Shown: positions 28,001 through 42,990, counted from the first letter of the stretch. The stretch: DNA of 64,000 nt from Protonemura montana (GCA_947568835.1 CANOQG010000007.1:4278001-4342000), one strand, 5' to 3'. Translations and numbers: made by a program. Notes: generated from the letters alone by a model not told the origin.

Positions 28001-29593
28001 GGGGCATGACATGGGGCAGGACATGGGACAGGACATGGGGCAGGACATGGGGCAGGACATGAGGCAGGACATTGGACAGGACATGGGGCAAAACATGGGG
28101 CAGGACATGGGACAGGACATGGGGCAGGACATGGGGCAGGACATGGGGCAGGACATGGGGCAGGACATGGGACATGAGGCAGGACAGGGGGAGGACATGG
28201 AGCGGGACATGGGGCAGGACATGGGGCAGGACATGGAGCAGGACATGGGGCAGGAAATGGGGCAGGACATGGGACAGGACATAGGGCAGGACATGGGGCA
28301 GGACATGACGCAGGACATGGAGCAGGACATAAGACATAGGGCAGGACAGGGGGAGGACATGGAGCAGGACATGGGGCATTACATGGGGCAGGACATAAGA
28401 CAGGACATAGGGCAGGACATGGGGCAGGACATGGGGCAGAACATGGGGCAGGACATGGGACATGGTGCAAGACATGGGGCAGGACATGAGGCAGGACATG
28501 GGGCAGGACATGGGGCAGGACATGGGGCAGGACATGGGGTAGGACATGGGGCAGGACATGGGGCAGGACATGGGGCAGGACATGGGGCAGGACATGGGGC
28601 AGGACATGGGTTAGGAAATGGGGCAGGACATGGGACATGGGGCAGGACATGTAGCAGGACATGGGGCAGGACAAGGGGCAGGACATGGGACAGGACATAG
28701 GGCAGGACATGGGGCAGGACATGGGGCAGGACATGGGGCAGGACATGGGGCAGGACCTGGGGCATGACATGGGACATGGGGCAGGACATGGGGCAGGACA
28801 TGGAGCAGGAAATGGGGCAGGACATGGGGCAGGACATAGGGCAGGACATGAGGCAGGACATGTGGCAGGACATGGAGCAGGACATGGGACATGACATGGG
28901 ACAGGACATGGGACAGGACATAGGGCAGGACATGGGGCAGGACATGGGGCAGGACATAGGGCAGGACATGGGGCAGGACATGGGGCAGGACATGGGGCAG
29001 GACATGGGGCAGGACATGGGGCAGGACATGAGGCAGGACATGGGACATGGGGCAAGACATGGGGCAGGACATGGAGCAGGACATGGGGCAGGACATGGGG
29101 CAGGACATAGGGCAGGACATGGGGCAGGACATGGGACAGGACATATGGCAAGACATGGTGCAGGACATGTGGCAGGACATGGGGCAGGACATGGGACATG
29201 GGGCTGGACAGGGGAAGGACATGGAGCAGGACATGGGGCAGGACATGGGGCAGGACATGGGGCAGGACATGGGACAGGACATAGGGAAGGACATGGGGCA
29301 GGACATGGGGCAGGACATGGAGCAGGACATGGGACATGGGGCAAGACATGGGGCAGGACATGGGGCAGAACATGGGGCAGGACATGGGGCAGGACACGGG
29401 GCAGGACATGGGGCAGGACATGGGGCAGGAAATAGGACAGGACAAGGGGCAGGACATGAGGCAGGACATGGGACATGGGGCAGGACATGGGGCAGGGCAT
29501 GGGGCATGACATGGGGCAGGACATGGGACAGGACATGGGGCAGGACATGGGGCAGGACATGGGACATGGGGCAGGACATGGGGCAGGACATGG
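19102..29593 (+). repeat. 10.5-kb tandem unit, copy 1
   Basis: About 10.49 kb is followed directly by a second copy. Landmarks match at offset 10,492 up to about 21,850 and at offset 10,528 from there to 29,593. The 36-bp step is the three-monomer deletion in this copy. I compared dozens of variant positions, including CTAG at 22,163 and 26,899, the GACGCAGG variant near 23,571 and CATTAC near 23,641. I saw almost no other difference. Divergence begins at 29,594 against 40,122. Confidence 0.9.
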
Positions 29594-32500
29594 GACATGG
29601 GGCATAACAGGGGGAGGACATGGAGCAGGACATGGGGCAGGACATGGGGCAGGACATGGGACAGGACATAGGGAAGGACATGGGGCAGGACATGGGGCAG
29701 GACATGGGGCAGGACATGGGACATGGGGCAAGACATGGGGCAGGACATGGGGCAGGACATAGGGCAGGACATGGGGCAGGACATGGGGCAGGAAATGGGA
29801 CAGGACAAAGGGCAGGACATGGGGTAGGACATGGGACATGGGGCAGGACATGGGGCAGGACATGGGGCATGACATGGGGCAGGACATGGGACAGGACATG
29901 GGGCAGGACATGGGGCAGGACGTGAGGCAGGACATTGGACAGGACATGGGGCAAAACATGGGGCAGGACATGGGACAGGACATGGGGCAGGACATGGGGC
30001 AGGACATGGAGCAGGACATGGGGCAGGACATGGGACATGGGGCAAGACATGGGGCAGGACATAGGGCAGGACATGGGGCAGGACATGGGGCAGGACATGG
30101 GACAAGACATAGGGCAGGACATGGGGCAGGACATGGGGCAGGACATGGGGCAGGACATGGGACATGGGGCATAACAGGGGGAGGACATGGAGCAGGACAT
30201 GGGGCAGGACATGGGGCAGGACATGGGACAGGACATAGGGAAGGACATGGGGCAGGACATGGGGCAGGACATGGGGCAGGACATGGGACATGGGGCAAGA
30301 CATGGGGCAGGACATGGGGCAGGACATGGGGCAGGACATGGGGCAGGACATGGGGCAGGAAATGGGACAGGACAAAGGGCAGGACATGGGGTAGGACATG
30401 GGACATGGGGCAGGACATGGGGCAGGACATGGGGCATGACATGGGGCAGGACATGGGACAGGACATGGGGCAGGACATGGGGCAGGACATGGGGCAGGAC
30501 ATGGGGCAGGACATGAGGCAGGACATTGGACAGGACATGGGGCAAAACATGGGGCAGGACATGGGACAGGACATGGGGCAGGACATGGGGCAGGACATGG
30601 GGCAGGACATGGGGCAGGACATGGGACATGAGGCAGGACAGGGGGAGGACATGGAGCGGGACATGGGGCAGGACATGAGGCAGGACATGGGACATGGGGC
30701 AGGACATGGGGCAGGACATGGAGCAGGACATGGGACATGACATGGGACAGGACATACGGCAGGACATGGGGCAGGACATGGGGCAGGACATGGGTCAGGA
30801 CATGGGGCAGGACATGGGACAGGACATGGGGCAGGACATGGGGCAGGACATGGGACATGGGGCAGGACATGGAGCAGGACATGGGGAAGGACATGGGGCA
30901 GGACATAGGGCAGGACATGGGGCAGGACATAGGGCAGGACATGGGGCAGGACATGGGGCAGGACATAGGGCAGGACATGGGGCAGGACATGGGGCAGGAC
31001 ATGGGGCAGGACATGGGGCAGGACATGGGGCAGGACATGAGGCAGGACATGGGACATGGGGCAAGACATGGGGCAGGACATGGGGCAGGACATGGGGCAG
31101 GACATGGGGCAGGACATGAGGCAGGACATGGGACATGGGGCAGGACATGGGGCAGGACATGGAGCAGGACATGGGACATGACATGGGACAGGACATGGGG
31201 CAGGACATGGGGCAGGACATGGGGCAGGACATGGGGCAGGACATGGGACAGGACATGGGGCAGGACATGGGGCAGGACATGGGACATGGGGCAGGACATG
31301 GAGCAGGACATGGGGCAGGACATGGGGCAGGACATACGGCAGGACATGGGGCAGGACATGGGGCAGGACATGGGTCAGGACATGGGGCAGGACATGAGGC
31401 AGGACTTGGGGCAGGACATGGGGCAGGACATGGGGCAGGACATGGGACAGGACATGGGGCAGGACATGGGGCAGGACATGGGGCAGGACATGGGGCAGGA
31501 CATGGGGCAGGACATGGGGCAGGACATGGGACAGGACATGGGGCAGGACATGGGGCAGGACATGGGACATGGGGCAGGACATGGAGCAGGACATGGGGAA
31601 GGATATGGGGCAGGACATAGGGCAGGACATGGGGCAGGACATGGGGCAGGACATGGGGCAGGACATGGGGCAGGACATGGGGCAGGACATGAGGCAGGAC
31701 ATGGGACATGGGGCAAGACATGGGGCAGGACATGGAGCAGGACATGGGACAGGACATGGGGCAGGACATGGGGCAGGACATGGGGCATGACATGGGACAT
31801 GGGGCAGGACATGGGGCAGGACATGGAGCAGGACATGGGGCAGGACATGGGGCAGGACATGGGGCAGGACATGGGACATGGGGCAAGACATGGGGCAGGA
31901 CATAGGGCAGGACATGGGGCAGGACATGGGGCAGGACATGGGACAAGACATAGGGCAGGACATGGGGCAGGACATGGGGCAGGACATGGGGCAGGACATG
32001 GGACATGGGGCATAACAGGGGGAGGACATGGAGCAGGACATGGGGCAGGACATGGGGCAGGACATGGGACAGGACATAGGGAAGGACATGGGGCAGGACA
32101 TGGGGCAGGACATTGGGCAGGACATGGGACATGGGGCAAGACATGGGGCAGGACATGGGGCAGGACATGGGGCAGGACATGGGGCAGGATATGGGGCAGG
32201 ACATGGGGCAGGACATGAGGCAGGACATGGGACATGAGGTAAGACATGGGGCAGGACATGGAGCAGGACATGGGACAGGACATGGGGCAGGACATGGGGC
32301 AGGACATGGGGCATGACATGGGACATGGGGCAGGACATGGGGCGGGACATGGAGCAGAAAATGGGGCAGGACATGGGGCAGGACATAGGGCAGGACATGG
32401 GGCAGGACATGGGGCAGGACATGGGGCAGGACATGGGACATGGGGCAAGACATGGGGCAGGACATAGGGCAGGACATGGGGCAGGACATGGGGCAGGACA

Positions 32501-35500
32501 TGGGACAGGACATAGGGCAGGACATGGGGCAGGACATGGGGCAGGACATGGGGCAGGACATGGGACAGGACATGGGGCAGGACATGGGGCAGGACATAGG
32601 GCAGGACATGGGGCAGGACATGAGGCAGGACATGGGACAGGACATGGGGCAGGACATGGGGCAGGACATGGGACAGGACATAGGGCAGGACTAGGGGCAG
32701 GACATGGGGCAGGACATGGGGCAGGACATGGGACAGGACATGGGGCAGGACATGGGGCAGGACATGTGGCAGGACATGGGGCAGGACATGGGGCAGGACA
32801 TGGGGCAGGAAATGGGGCAGGACATGGGACATGGGGCAGGACATGTAGCAGGACATGGGGCAGGACAAGGGGCAGGACATGGGACAGGACATAGGGCAGG
32901 ACATGGGGCAGGACATGGGGCAGGACATGGGGCAGGACATGGGGCAGGACCTGGGGCATGACATGGGACATGGGGCAGGACATGGGGCAGGACATGGAGC
33001 AGGACATGGGGCAGGACATGGGGCAGGACATGGGGCAGGACATGGGGCAGGACATGGAGCAGGACATGGGACATGACATGGGACAGGACATGGGACAGGA
33101 CATAGGGCAGGACATGGGGCAGGACATGGGGCAGGACATAGGGCAGGACATGGGGCAGGACATGGGGCAGGACATGGGGCAGGACATGGGGCAGGACATG
33201 GGGCAGGACATGAGGCAGGACATGGGACATGGGGCAAGACATGGGGCAGGACATGGAGCAGGACATGGGACAGGACATGGGGCAGGACATGGGGCAGGAC
33301 ATGGGGCATGACATGGGACATGGGGCAGGACATGGGGCAGGACATGGAGCAGGACATGGGGCAGGACATGGGGCAGGACATGGGGCAGGACATGGGACAT
33401 GGGGCAAGACATGGGGCAGGACATAGGGCAGGACATGGGGCAGGACATGGGGCAGGACATGGGACAAGACATAGGGCAGGACATGGGGCAGGACATGGGG
33501 CAGGACATGGGGCAGGACATGGGACATGGGGCATAACAGGGGGAGGACATGGAGCAGGACATGGGGCAGGACATGGGGCAGGACATGGGACAGGACATAG
33601 GGAAGGACATGGGGCAGGAAATGGGGCAGGACATGGGGCAGGACATGGGACATGGGGCAAGACATGGGGCAGGACATGGGGCAGGACATGGGGCAGGACA
33701 TGGGGCAGGACATGGGGCAGGAAATGGGACAGGACAAAGGGCAGGACATGGGGTAGGACATGGGACATGGGGCAGGACATGGGGCAGGACATGGGGCATG
33801 ACATGGGGCAGGACATGGGACAGGACATGGGGCAGGACATGGGGCAGGACATGAGGCAGGACATTGGACAGGACATGGGGCAAAACATGGGGCAGGACAT
33901 GGGACAGGACATGGGGCAGGACATGGGGCAGGACATGGGGCAGGACATGGGGCAGGACATGGGACATGAGGCAGGACAGGGGGAGGACATGGAGCGGGAC
34001 ATGGGGCAGGACATGGGGCAGGACATGGAGCAGGACATAGGGCAGGAAATGGGGCAGGACATGGGACAGGACATAGGGCAGGACATGGGGCAGGACATGA
34101 CGCAGGACATGGAGCAGGACATAAGACATAGGGCAGGACAGGGGGAGGACATGGAGCAGGACATGGGGCATTACATGGGGCAGGACATAAGACAGGACAT
34201 AGGGCAGGACATGGGGCAGGACATGGGGCAGAACATGGGACAGGACATAGGGAAGGACATGGGGCAGGACATGGGGCAGGACATGGGGCAGGACATGGGA
34301 CATGGGGCAAGACATGGGGCAGGACATGGGGCAGGACATAGGGCAGGACATGGGGCAGGACATGGGGCAGGAAATGGGACAGGACAAAGGGCAGGACATG
34401 GGGTAGGACATGGGACATGGGGCAGGACATGGGGCAGGACATGGGGCAGGACATGGGGCAGGACATGGGGCAGGACATGGGACATGGGGCATAACAGGGG
34501 GAGGACATGGAGCAGGACATGGGGCAGGACATGGGGCAGGACATGGGACAGGACATAGGGAAGGACATGGGGCAGGACATGGGGCAGGACATGGGGCAGG
34601 ACATGGGACATGGGGCAAGACATGGGGCAGGACATGGGGCAGGACATAGGGCAGGACATGGGGCAGGACATGGGGCAGGAAATGGGACAGGACAAAGGGC
34701 AGGACATGGGGTAGGACATGGGACATGGGGCAGGACATGGGGCAGGACATGGGGCATGACATGGGGCAGGACATGGGACAGGACATGGGGCAGGACATGG
34801 GGCAGGACGTGAGGCAGGACATTGGACAGGACATGGGGCAAAACATGGGGCAGGACATGGGACAGGACATGGGGCAGGACATGGGGCAGGACATGGAGCA
34901 GGACACGGGGCAGGACATGGGACATGGGGCAAGACATGGGGCAGGACATAGGGCAGGACATGGGGCAGGACATGGGGCAGGACATGGGACAAGACATAGG
35001 GCAGGACATGGGGCAGGACATGGGGCAGGACATGGGGCAGGACATGGGACATGGGGCATAACAGGGGGAGGACATGGAGCAGGACATGGGGCAGGACATG
35101 GGGCAGGACATGGGACAGGACATAGGGAAGGACATGGGGCAGGACATGGGGCAGGACATGGGGCAGGACATGGGACATGGGGCAAGACATGGGGCAGGAC
35201 ATGGGGCAGGACATGGGGCAGGACATGGGGCAGGACATGGGGCAGGAAATGGGACAGGACAAAGGGCAGGACATGGGGTAGGACATGGGACATGGGGCAG
35301 GACATGGGGCAGGACATGGGGCATGACATGGGGCAGGACATGGGACAGGACATGGGGCAGGACATGGGGCAGGACATGGGGCAGGACATGGGGCAGGACA
35401 TGAGGCAGGACATTGGACAGGACATGGGGCAGGACATGGGGCAGGACATGGGGCAGGACATGGGGCAGGACATGGGACATGAGGCAGGACAGGGGGAGGA

Positions 35501-38500
35501 CATGGAGCGGGACATGGGGCAGGACATGAGGCAGGACATGGGACATGGGGCAGGACATGGGGCAGGACATGGAGCAGGACATGGGACATGACATGGGACA
35601 GGACATACGGCAGGACATGGGGCAGGACATGGGGCAGGACATGGGTCAGGACATGGGGCAGGACATGGGACAGGACATGGGGCAGGACATGGGGCAGGAC
35701 ATGGGACATGGGGCAGGACATGGAGCAGGACATGGGGAAGGACATGGGGCAGGACATAGGGCAGGACATGGGGCAGGACATAGGGCAGGACATGGGGCAG
35801 GACATGGGGCAGGACATAGGGCAGGACATGGGGCAGGACATGGGGCAGGACATGGGGCAGGACATGGGGCAGGACATGGGGCAGGACATGAGGCAGGACA
35901 TGGGACATGGGGCAAGACATGGGGCAGGACATGGGGCAGGACATGGGGCAGGACATGGGGCAGGACATGAGGCAGGACATGGGACATGGGGCAGGACATG
36001 GGGCAGGACATGGAGCAGGACATGGGACATGACATGGGACAGGACATGGGGCAGGACATGGGGCAGGACATGGGGCAGGACATGGGGCAGGACATGGGAC
36101 AGGACATGGGGCAGGACATGGGGCAGGACATGGGACATGGGGCAGGACATGGAGCAGGACATGGGGCAGGACATGGGGCAGGACATACGGCAGGACATGG
36201 GGCAGGACATGGGGCAGGACATGGGTCAGGACATGGGGCAGGACATGAGGCAGGACTTGGGGCAGGACATGGGGCAGGACATGGGGCAGGACATGGGACA
36301 GGACATGGGGCAGGACATGGGGCAGGACATGGGGCAGGACATGGGGCAGGACATGGGGCAGGACATGGGGCAGGACATGGGACAGGACATGGGGCAGGAC
36401 ATGGGGCAGGACATGGGACATGGGGCAGGACATGGAGCAGGACATGGGGAAGGACATGGGGCAGGACATAGGGCAGGACATGGGGCAGGACATGGGGCAG
36501 GACATGGGGCAGGACATGGTGCAGGACATGGGGCAGGACATGAGGCAGGACATGGGACATGGGGCAAGACATGGGGCAGGACATGGAGCAGGACATGGGA
36601 CAGGACATGGGGCAGGACATGGGGCAGGACATGGGGCATGACATGGGACATGGGGCAGGACATGGGGCAGGACATGGAGCAGGACATGGGGCAGGACATG
36701 GGGCAGGACATGGGGCAGGACATGGGACATGGGGCAAGACATGGGGCAGGACATAGGGCAGGACATGGGGCAGGACATGGGGCAGGACATGGGACAAGAC
36801 ATAGGGCAGGACATGGGGCAGGACATGGGGCAGGACATGGGGCAGGACATGGGACATGGGGCATAACAGGGGGAGGACATGGAGCAGGACATGGGGCAGG
36901 ACATGGGGCAGGACATGGGACAGGACATAGGGAAGGACATGGGGCAGGACATGGGGCAGGACATTGGGCAGGACATGGGACATGGGGCAAGACATGGGGC
37001 AGGACATGGGGCAGGACATGGGGCAGGACATGGGGCAGGATATGGGGCAGGACATGGGGCAGGACATGAGGCAGGACATGGGACATGAGGTAAGACATGG
37101 GGCAGGACATGGAGCAGGACATGGGACAGGACATGGGGCAGGACATGGGGCAGGACATGGGGCATGACATGGGACATGGGGCAAGACATGGGGCAGGACA
37201 TAGGGCAGGACATGGGGCAGGACATGGGGCAGGACATGGGACAGGACATAGGGCAGGACATGGGGCAGGACATGGGGCAGGACATGGGGCAGGACATGGG
37301 ACAGGACATGGGGCAGGACATGGGGCAGGACATAGGGCAGGACATGGGGCAGGACATGAGGCAGGACATGGGACAGGACATGGGGCAGGACATGGGGCAG
37401 GACATGGGACAGGACATAGGGCAGGACTAGGGGCAGGACATGGGGCAGGACATGGGGCAGGACATGGGACAGGACATGGGGCAGGACATGGGGCAGGACA
37501 TGTGGCAGGACATGGGGCAGGACATGGGGCAGGACATGGGGCAGGAAATGGGGCAGGACATGGGACATGGGGCAGGACATGTAGCAGGACATGGGGCAGG
37601 ACAAGGGGCAGGACATGGGACAGGACATAGGGCAGGACATGGGGCAGGACATGGGGCAGGACATGGGGCAGGACATGGGGCAGGACCTGGGGCATGACAT
37701 GGGACATGGGGCAGGACATGGGGCAGGACATGGAGCAGGACATGGGGCAGGACATGGGGCAGGACATGGGGCAGGACATGGGGCAGGACATGGAGCAGGA
37801 CATGGGACATGACATGGGACAGGACATGGGACAGGACATAGGGCAGGACATGGGGCAGGACATGGGGCAGGACATAGGGCAGGACATGGGGCAGGACATG
37901 GGGCAGGACATGGGGCAGGACATGGGGCAGGACATGGGGCAGGACATGAGGCAGGACATGGGACATGGGGCAAGACATGGGGCAGGACATGGAGCAGGAC
38001 ATGGGACAGGACATGGGGCAGGACATGGGGCAGGACATGGGGCATGACATGGGACATGGGGCAGGACATGGGGCAGGACATGGAGCAGGACATGGGGCAG
38101 GACATGGGGCAGGACATGGGGCAGGACATGGGTTATGGGGCAAGACATGGGGCAGGACATAGGGCAGGACATGGGGCAGGACATGGGGCAGGACATGGGA
38201 CAAGACATAGGGCAGGACATGGGGCAGGACATGGGGCAGGACATGGGGCAGGACATGGGACATGGGGCATAACAGGGGGAGGACATGGAGCAGGACATGG
38301 GGCAGGACATGGGGCAGGACATGGGACAGGACATAGGGAAGGACATGGGGCAGGAAATGGGGCAGGACATGGGGCAGGACATGGGACATGGGGCAAGACA
38401 TGGGGCAGGACATGGGGCAGGACATGGGGCAGGACATGGGGCAGGACATGGGGCAGGAAATGGGACAGGACAAAGGGCAGGACATGGGGTAGGACATGGG

Positions 38501-40121
38501 ACATGGGGCAGGACATGGGGCAGGACATGGGGCATGACATGGGGCAGGACATGGGACAGGACATGGGGCAGGACATGGGGCAGGACATGAGGCAGGACAT
38601 TGGACAGGACATGGGGCAAAACATGGGGCAGGACATGGGACAGGACATGGGGCAGGACATGGGGCAGGACATGGGGCAGGACATGGGGCAGGACATGGGA
38701 CATGAGGCAGGACAGGGGGAGGACATGGAGCGGGACATGGGGCAGGACATGGGGCAGGACATGGAGCAGGACATGGGGCAGGAAATGGGGCAGGACATGG
38801 GACAGGACATAGGGCAGGACATGGGGCAGGACATGACGCAGGACATGGAGCAGGACATAAGACATAGGGCAGGACAGGGGGAGGACATGGAGCAGGACAT
38901 GGGGCATTACATGGGGCAGGACATAAGACAGGACATAGGGCAGGACATGGGGCAGGACATGGGGCAGAACATGGGGCAGGACATGGGACATGGTGCAAGA
39001 CATGGGGCAGGACATGAGGCAGGACATGGGGCAGGACATGGGGCAGGACATGGGGCAGGACATGGGGTAGGACATGGGGCAGGACATGGGGCAGGACATG
39101 GGGCAGGACATGGGGCAGGACATGGGGCAGGACATGGGTTAGGAAATGGGGCAGGACATGGGACATGGGGCAGGACATGTAGCAGGACATGGGGCAGGAC
39201 AAGGGGCAGGACATGGGACAGGACATAGGGCAGGACATGGGGCAGGACATGGGGCAGGACATGGGGCAGGACATGGGGCAGGACCTGGGGCATGACATGG
39301 GACATGGGGCAGGACATGGGGCAGGACATGGAGCAGGAAATGGGGCAGGACATGGGGCAGGACATAGGGCAGGACATGAGGCAGGACATGTGGCAGGACA
39401 TGGAGCAGGACATGGGACATGACATGGGACAGGACATGGGACAGGACATAGGGCAGGACATGGGGCAGGACATGGGGCAGGACATAGGGCAGGACATGGG
39501 GCAGGACATGGGGCAGGACATGGGGCAGGACATGGGGCAGGACATGGGGCAGGACATGAGGCAGGACATGGGACATGGGGCAAGACATGGGGCAGGACAT
39601 GGAGCAGGACATGGGGCAGGACATGGGGCAGGACATAGGGCAGGACATGGGGCAGGACATGGGACAGGACATATGGCAAGACATGGTGCAGGACATGTGG
39701 CAGGACATGGGGCAGGACATGGGACATGGGGCTGGACAGGGGAAGGACATGGAGCAGGACATGGGGCAGGACATGGGGCAGGACATGGGGCAGGACATGG
39801 GACAGGACATAGGGAAGGACATGGGGCAGGACATGGGGCAGGACATGGAGCAGGACATGGGACATGGGGCAAGACATGGGGCAGGACATGGGGCAGAACA
39901 TGGGGCAGGACATGGGGCAGGACACGGGGCAGGACATGGGGCAGGACATGGGGCAGGAAATAGGACAGGACAAGGGGCAGGACATGAGGCAGGACATGGG
40001 ACATGGGGCAGGACATGGGGCAGGGCATGGGGCATGACATGGGGCAGGACATGGGACAGGACATGGGGCAGGACATGGGGCAGGACATGGGACATGGGGC
40101 AGGACATGGGGCAGGACATGG
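29594..40121 (+). repeat. 10.5-kb tandem unit, copy 2
   Basis: This is the second copy of the 10.5-kb unit, 10,528 bp long, and it retains the 36 bp missing from copy 1. The left junction lies within about 25 bp of 29,594, where the array switches from the 29.5-kb succession into the one that begins at 19,102. The right end at 40,121 is where the CATAAC family gives way to the pattern of the 2.4-kb family. Confidence 0.9.
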
Positions 40122-41201
40122 AGCAGGACATGGGACAGGACATAGGGCAGGACATGGGTTAGGACATAGGGCAGGACATGGGGCAGGACATGGGGCAGGA
40201 CATGGGGCAGGACATAGGGCAGGACATGGGGCAGGACATGAGGCAGGACATGGGACAGGACATGGGGCAGGACATGGGGCAGGACATGGGACAGGACATA
40301 GGGCAGGACTAGGGGCAGGACATGGGGCAGGACATGGGGCAGGACATGGGACAGGACATATGGCAGGACATGGGGCAGGACATGGGGCAGGACATGGGGC
40401 AGGAAATGGGGCAGGACATGGGACATGGGGCAGGACATGGAGCAGGACATGGGGAAGGACAAGGGGCAGGACATGGGGCAGGACATAGGGCAGGACATGG
40501 GGCAGGACATGTGGCAGGACATGGGGCAGGACATGGGACATGGGGCAAGACATGGGGCAGGACATAGGGCAGGACATGGGGCAGGACATGGGGCAGGACA
40601 TGGGACAAGACATAGGGCAGGACATGGGGCAGGACATGGGGCAGGACATGGGGCAGGACATGGGACATGGGGCAGTACAGGGGGAGGACATGGAGCAGGA
40701 CATGGGCAGGACATGGGGCAGGACATGGGACAGGACATAGGGAAGGACATGGGGCAGGACATGGGGCAGGACATGGGGCAGGACATGGGGCAGGACATGG
40801 GGCAGGAAATGGGACAGGACAAAGGGCAGGACATGGGGCAGGACATGGGACATGGGGCAGGACATGGGGCAGGACATGGGGCATGACATGGGGCAGGACA
40901 TGGGACAGGACATGGGGCAGGACATGGGGCAGGACATGGGGCAGGACATGGGGCAGGACATGAGGCAGGACATTGGACAGGACATGGGGCAAAACATGGG
41001 ACAGGACATGGGACAGGACATGGGACAGGACATGGGGCAGGACATGGGGCAGGACATGGGGCAGGACATGGGACATGAGGCAGGACAGGGGGAGGACATG
41101 GAGCGGGACATGGGGCAGGACATGGGGCAGGACATGGAGCAGGATATGGGGCAGGAAATGGGGCAGGACATGGGACAGGACATAGGGCAGGACATGGGGC
41201 A

Positions 41202-41215
41202 GGCCATGTTGCAGG
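41202..41215 (+). other. GGCCATGTTGCAGG landmark, 8 sites, right 23 kb only
   Basis: This is a monomer pair with A-to-C and GG-to-TT changes. It is found at 41,202, 43,884, 46,561, 50,247, 51,450, 56,133, 57,336 and 61,080. Successive spacings of 2,682, 2,677, 1,203, 4,683, 1,203 and 3,744 bp reproduce the duplication periods of the right half. The related place in the left half reads CATGACGCAGG (near 23,571 and 34,099). Confidence 0.85.
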
Positions 41216-42256
41216 ACATGGGGCAGGACATAAGACATAGGGCAGGACAGGGGGAGGACATGGAGCAGGACATGGGGCATTACATGGGGCAGGACATAAG
41301 ACAGGACATAGGGCAGGACATGGGGCAGGACATGGGGCAGGACATGGGGCAGGACATGGGACATGGGGCAAGACATGGGGCAGGACATGAGGCAGGACAT
41401 GGGGCAGGACATGGGGCAGGACATGGGGCAGGACATGGGGTAGGACATGGGGCAGGAAATGGGACAGGACAAGGGGCAGGACATGGGGCAGGACATGGGA
41501 CATGGAACAGGACATGGGACAGGACATGGGACATGGGGCAGGACATGGAGCAGGACATGGAGCAGGACATGGGACAGGACATAGGGCAGGACATGGGGCA
41601 GGACATAGGGCAGGACATGGGGCAGGACATGGGGCAGGACATGGGGCAGGACCTGGGGCATGACATGGGACATGGGGCAGGACATGGGGCAGGACATGGA
41701 GCAGGAAATGGGGCAGGACATGGGGCAGGACATAGGGCAGGACATGAGGCAGGACATGGGGCAGGACATGGAGCAGGACATGGGACATGACATGGGACAG
41801 GACATGGGACAGGACATAGGGCAGGACATGGGGCAGGACATGGGGCAGGACATAGGGCAGGACATGGGGCAGGACATGGGGCAGGACATGGGGCAGGACA
41901 TGGGGCAGGACATGGGGCAGGACATGAGGCAGGACATGGGACATGGGGCAAGACATGGGGCAGGACATGGAGCAGGACATGGGGCAGGACATGGGGCAGG
42001 ACATAGGGCAGGACATGGGGCAGGACATGGGACAGGACATATGGCAAGACATGGGGCAGGACATGTGGCAGGACATGGGGCAGGACATGGGACAGGACAT
42101 AGGGAAGGACATGGGGCAGGACATGGGGCAGGACATGGAGCAGGACATGGGACATGGGGCAAGACATGGGGCAGGACATGGGGCAGAACATGGGGCAGGA
42201 CATGGGGCAGGACACGGGGCAGGACATGGGGCAGGACATGAGGCAGGACATGGGAC

Positions 42257-42570
42257 ATGGGGCAAGACATGGGGCAGGACATGGAGCAGGACATGGGGCA
42301 GGACATGGGGCAGGACATAGGGCAGGACATGGGGCAGGACATGGGACAGGACATATGGCAAGACATGGGGCAGGACATGTGGCAGGACATGGGGCAGGAC
42401 ATGGGACATGGGGCTGGACAGGGGAAGGACATGGAGCAGGACATGGGGCAGGACATGGGGCAGGACATGGGGCAGGAAATGGGACAGGACATAGGGAAGG
42501 ACATGGGGCAGGACATGGGGCAGGACATGGAGCAGGACATGGGACATGGGGCAAGACATGGGGCAGGACA
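42257..42570 (+). repeat. 314-bp local tandem duplication
   Basis: The pattern starting at 41,943 (CAAGAC monomer, ATGGAG monomer, ATAGGG, ATATGG, ATGTGG) restarts at 42,257. The same 314-bp doubling is present at 48,306/48,620 and 54,192/54,506, as expected if those larger blocks were copied from a segment that already carried it. It is absent from the following unit at 44,625. Confidence 0.8.
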
Positions 42571-42990
42571 TGGGGCAGAACATGGGGCAGGACATGGGGC
42601 AGGACACGGGGCAGGACATGGGGCAGGACATGGGGCAGGAAATAGGACAGGACAAGGGGCAGGACATGAGGCAGGACATGGGACATGGGGCAGGACATGG
42701 GGCAGGGCATGGGGCATGACATGGGGCAGGACATGGGACAGGACATGGGGCAGGACATGGGGCAGGACATGGGACATGGGGCAGGACATGGGGCAGGACA
42801 TGGAGCAGGACATGGGACAGGACATAGGGCAGGACATGGGTTAGGACATAGGGCAGGACATGGGGCAGGACATGGGGCAGGACATGGGGCAGGACATAGG
42901 GCAGGACATGGGGCAGGACATGAGGCAGGACATGGGACAGGACATGGGGCAGGACATGGGGCAGGACATGGGACAGGACATAGGGCAGGA

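Larger units (their letters stand above)
40309..42990 (+). repeat. 2.4-kb family unit 1 (2,682 bp, with a 314-bp internal duplication)
   Basis: This is a CTAG-to-CTAG unit. Its landmarks recur in the next unit at offset 2,682: ATGGGCAGG at 40,701, GGCCATG at 41,202 and CATTAC near 41,278. Removing the extra 314 bp at 42,257 leaves a core of 2,368 bp, equal to the core of the next unit. Sequence matching this family already begins inside the right end of the 10.5-kb copy, at about 39.2-39.6 kb. Confidence 0.85.
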
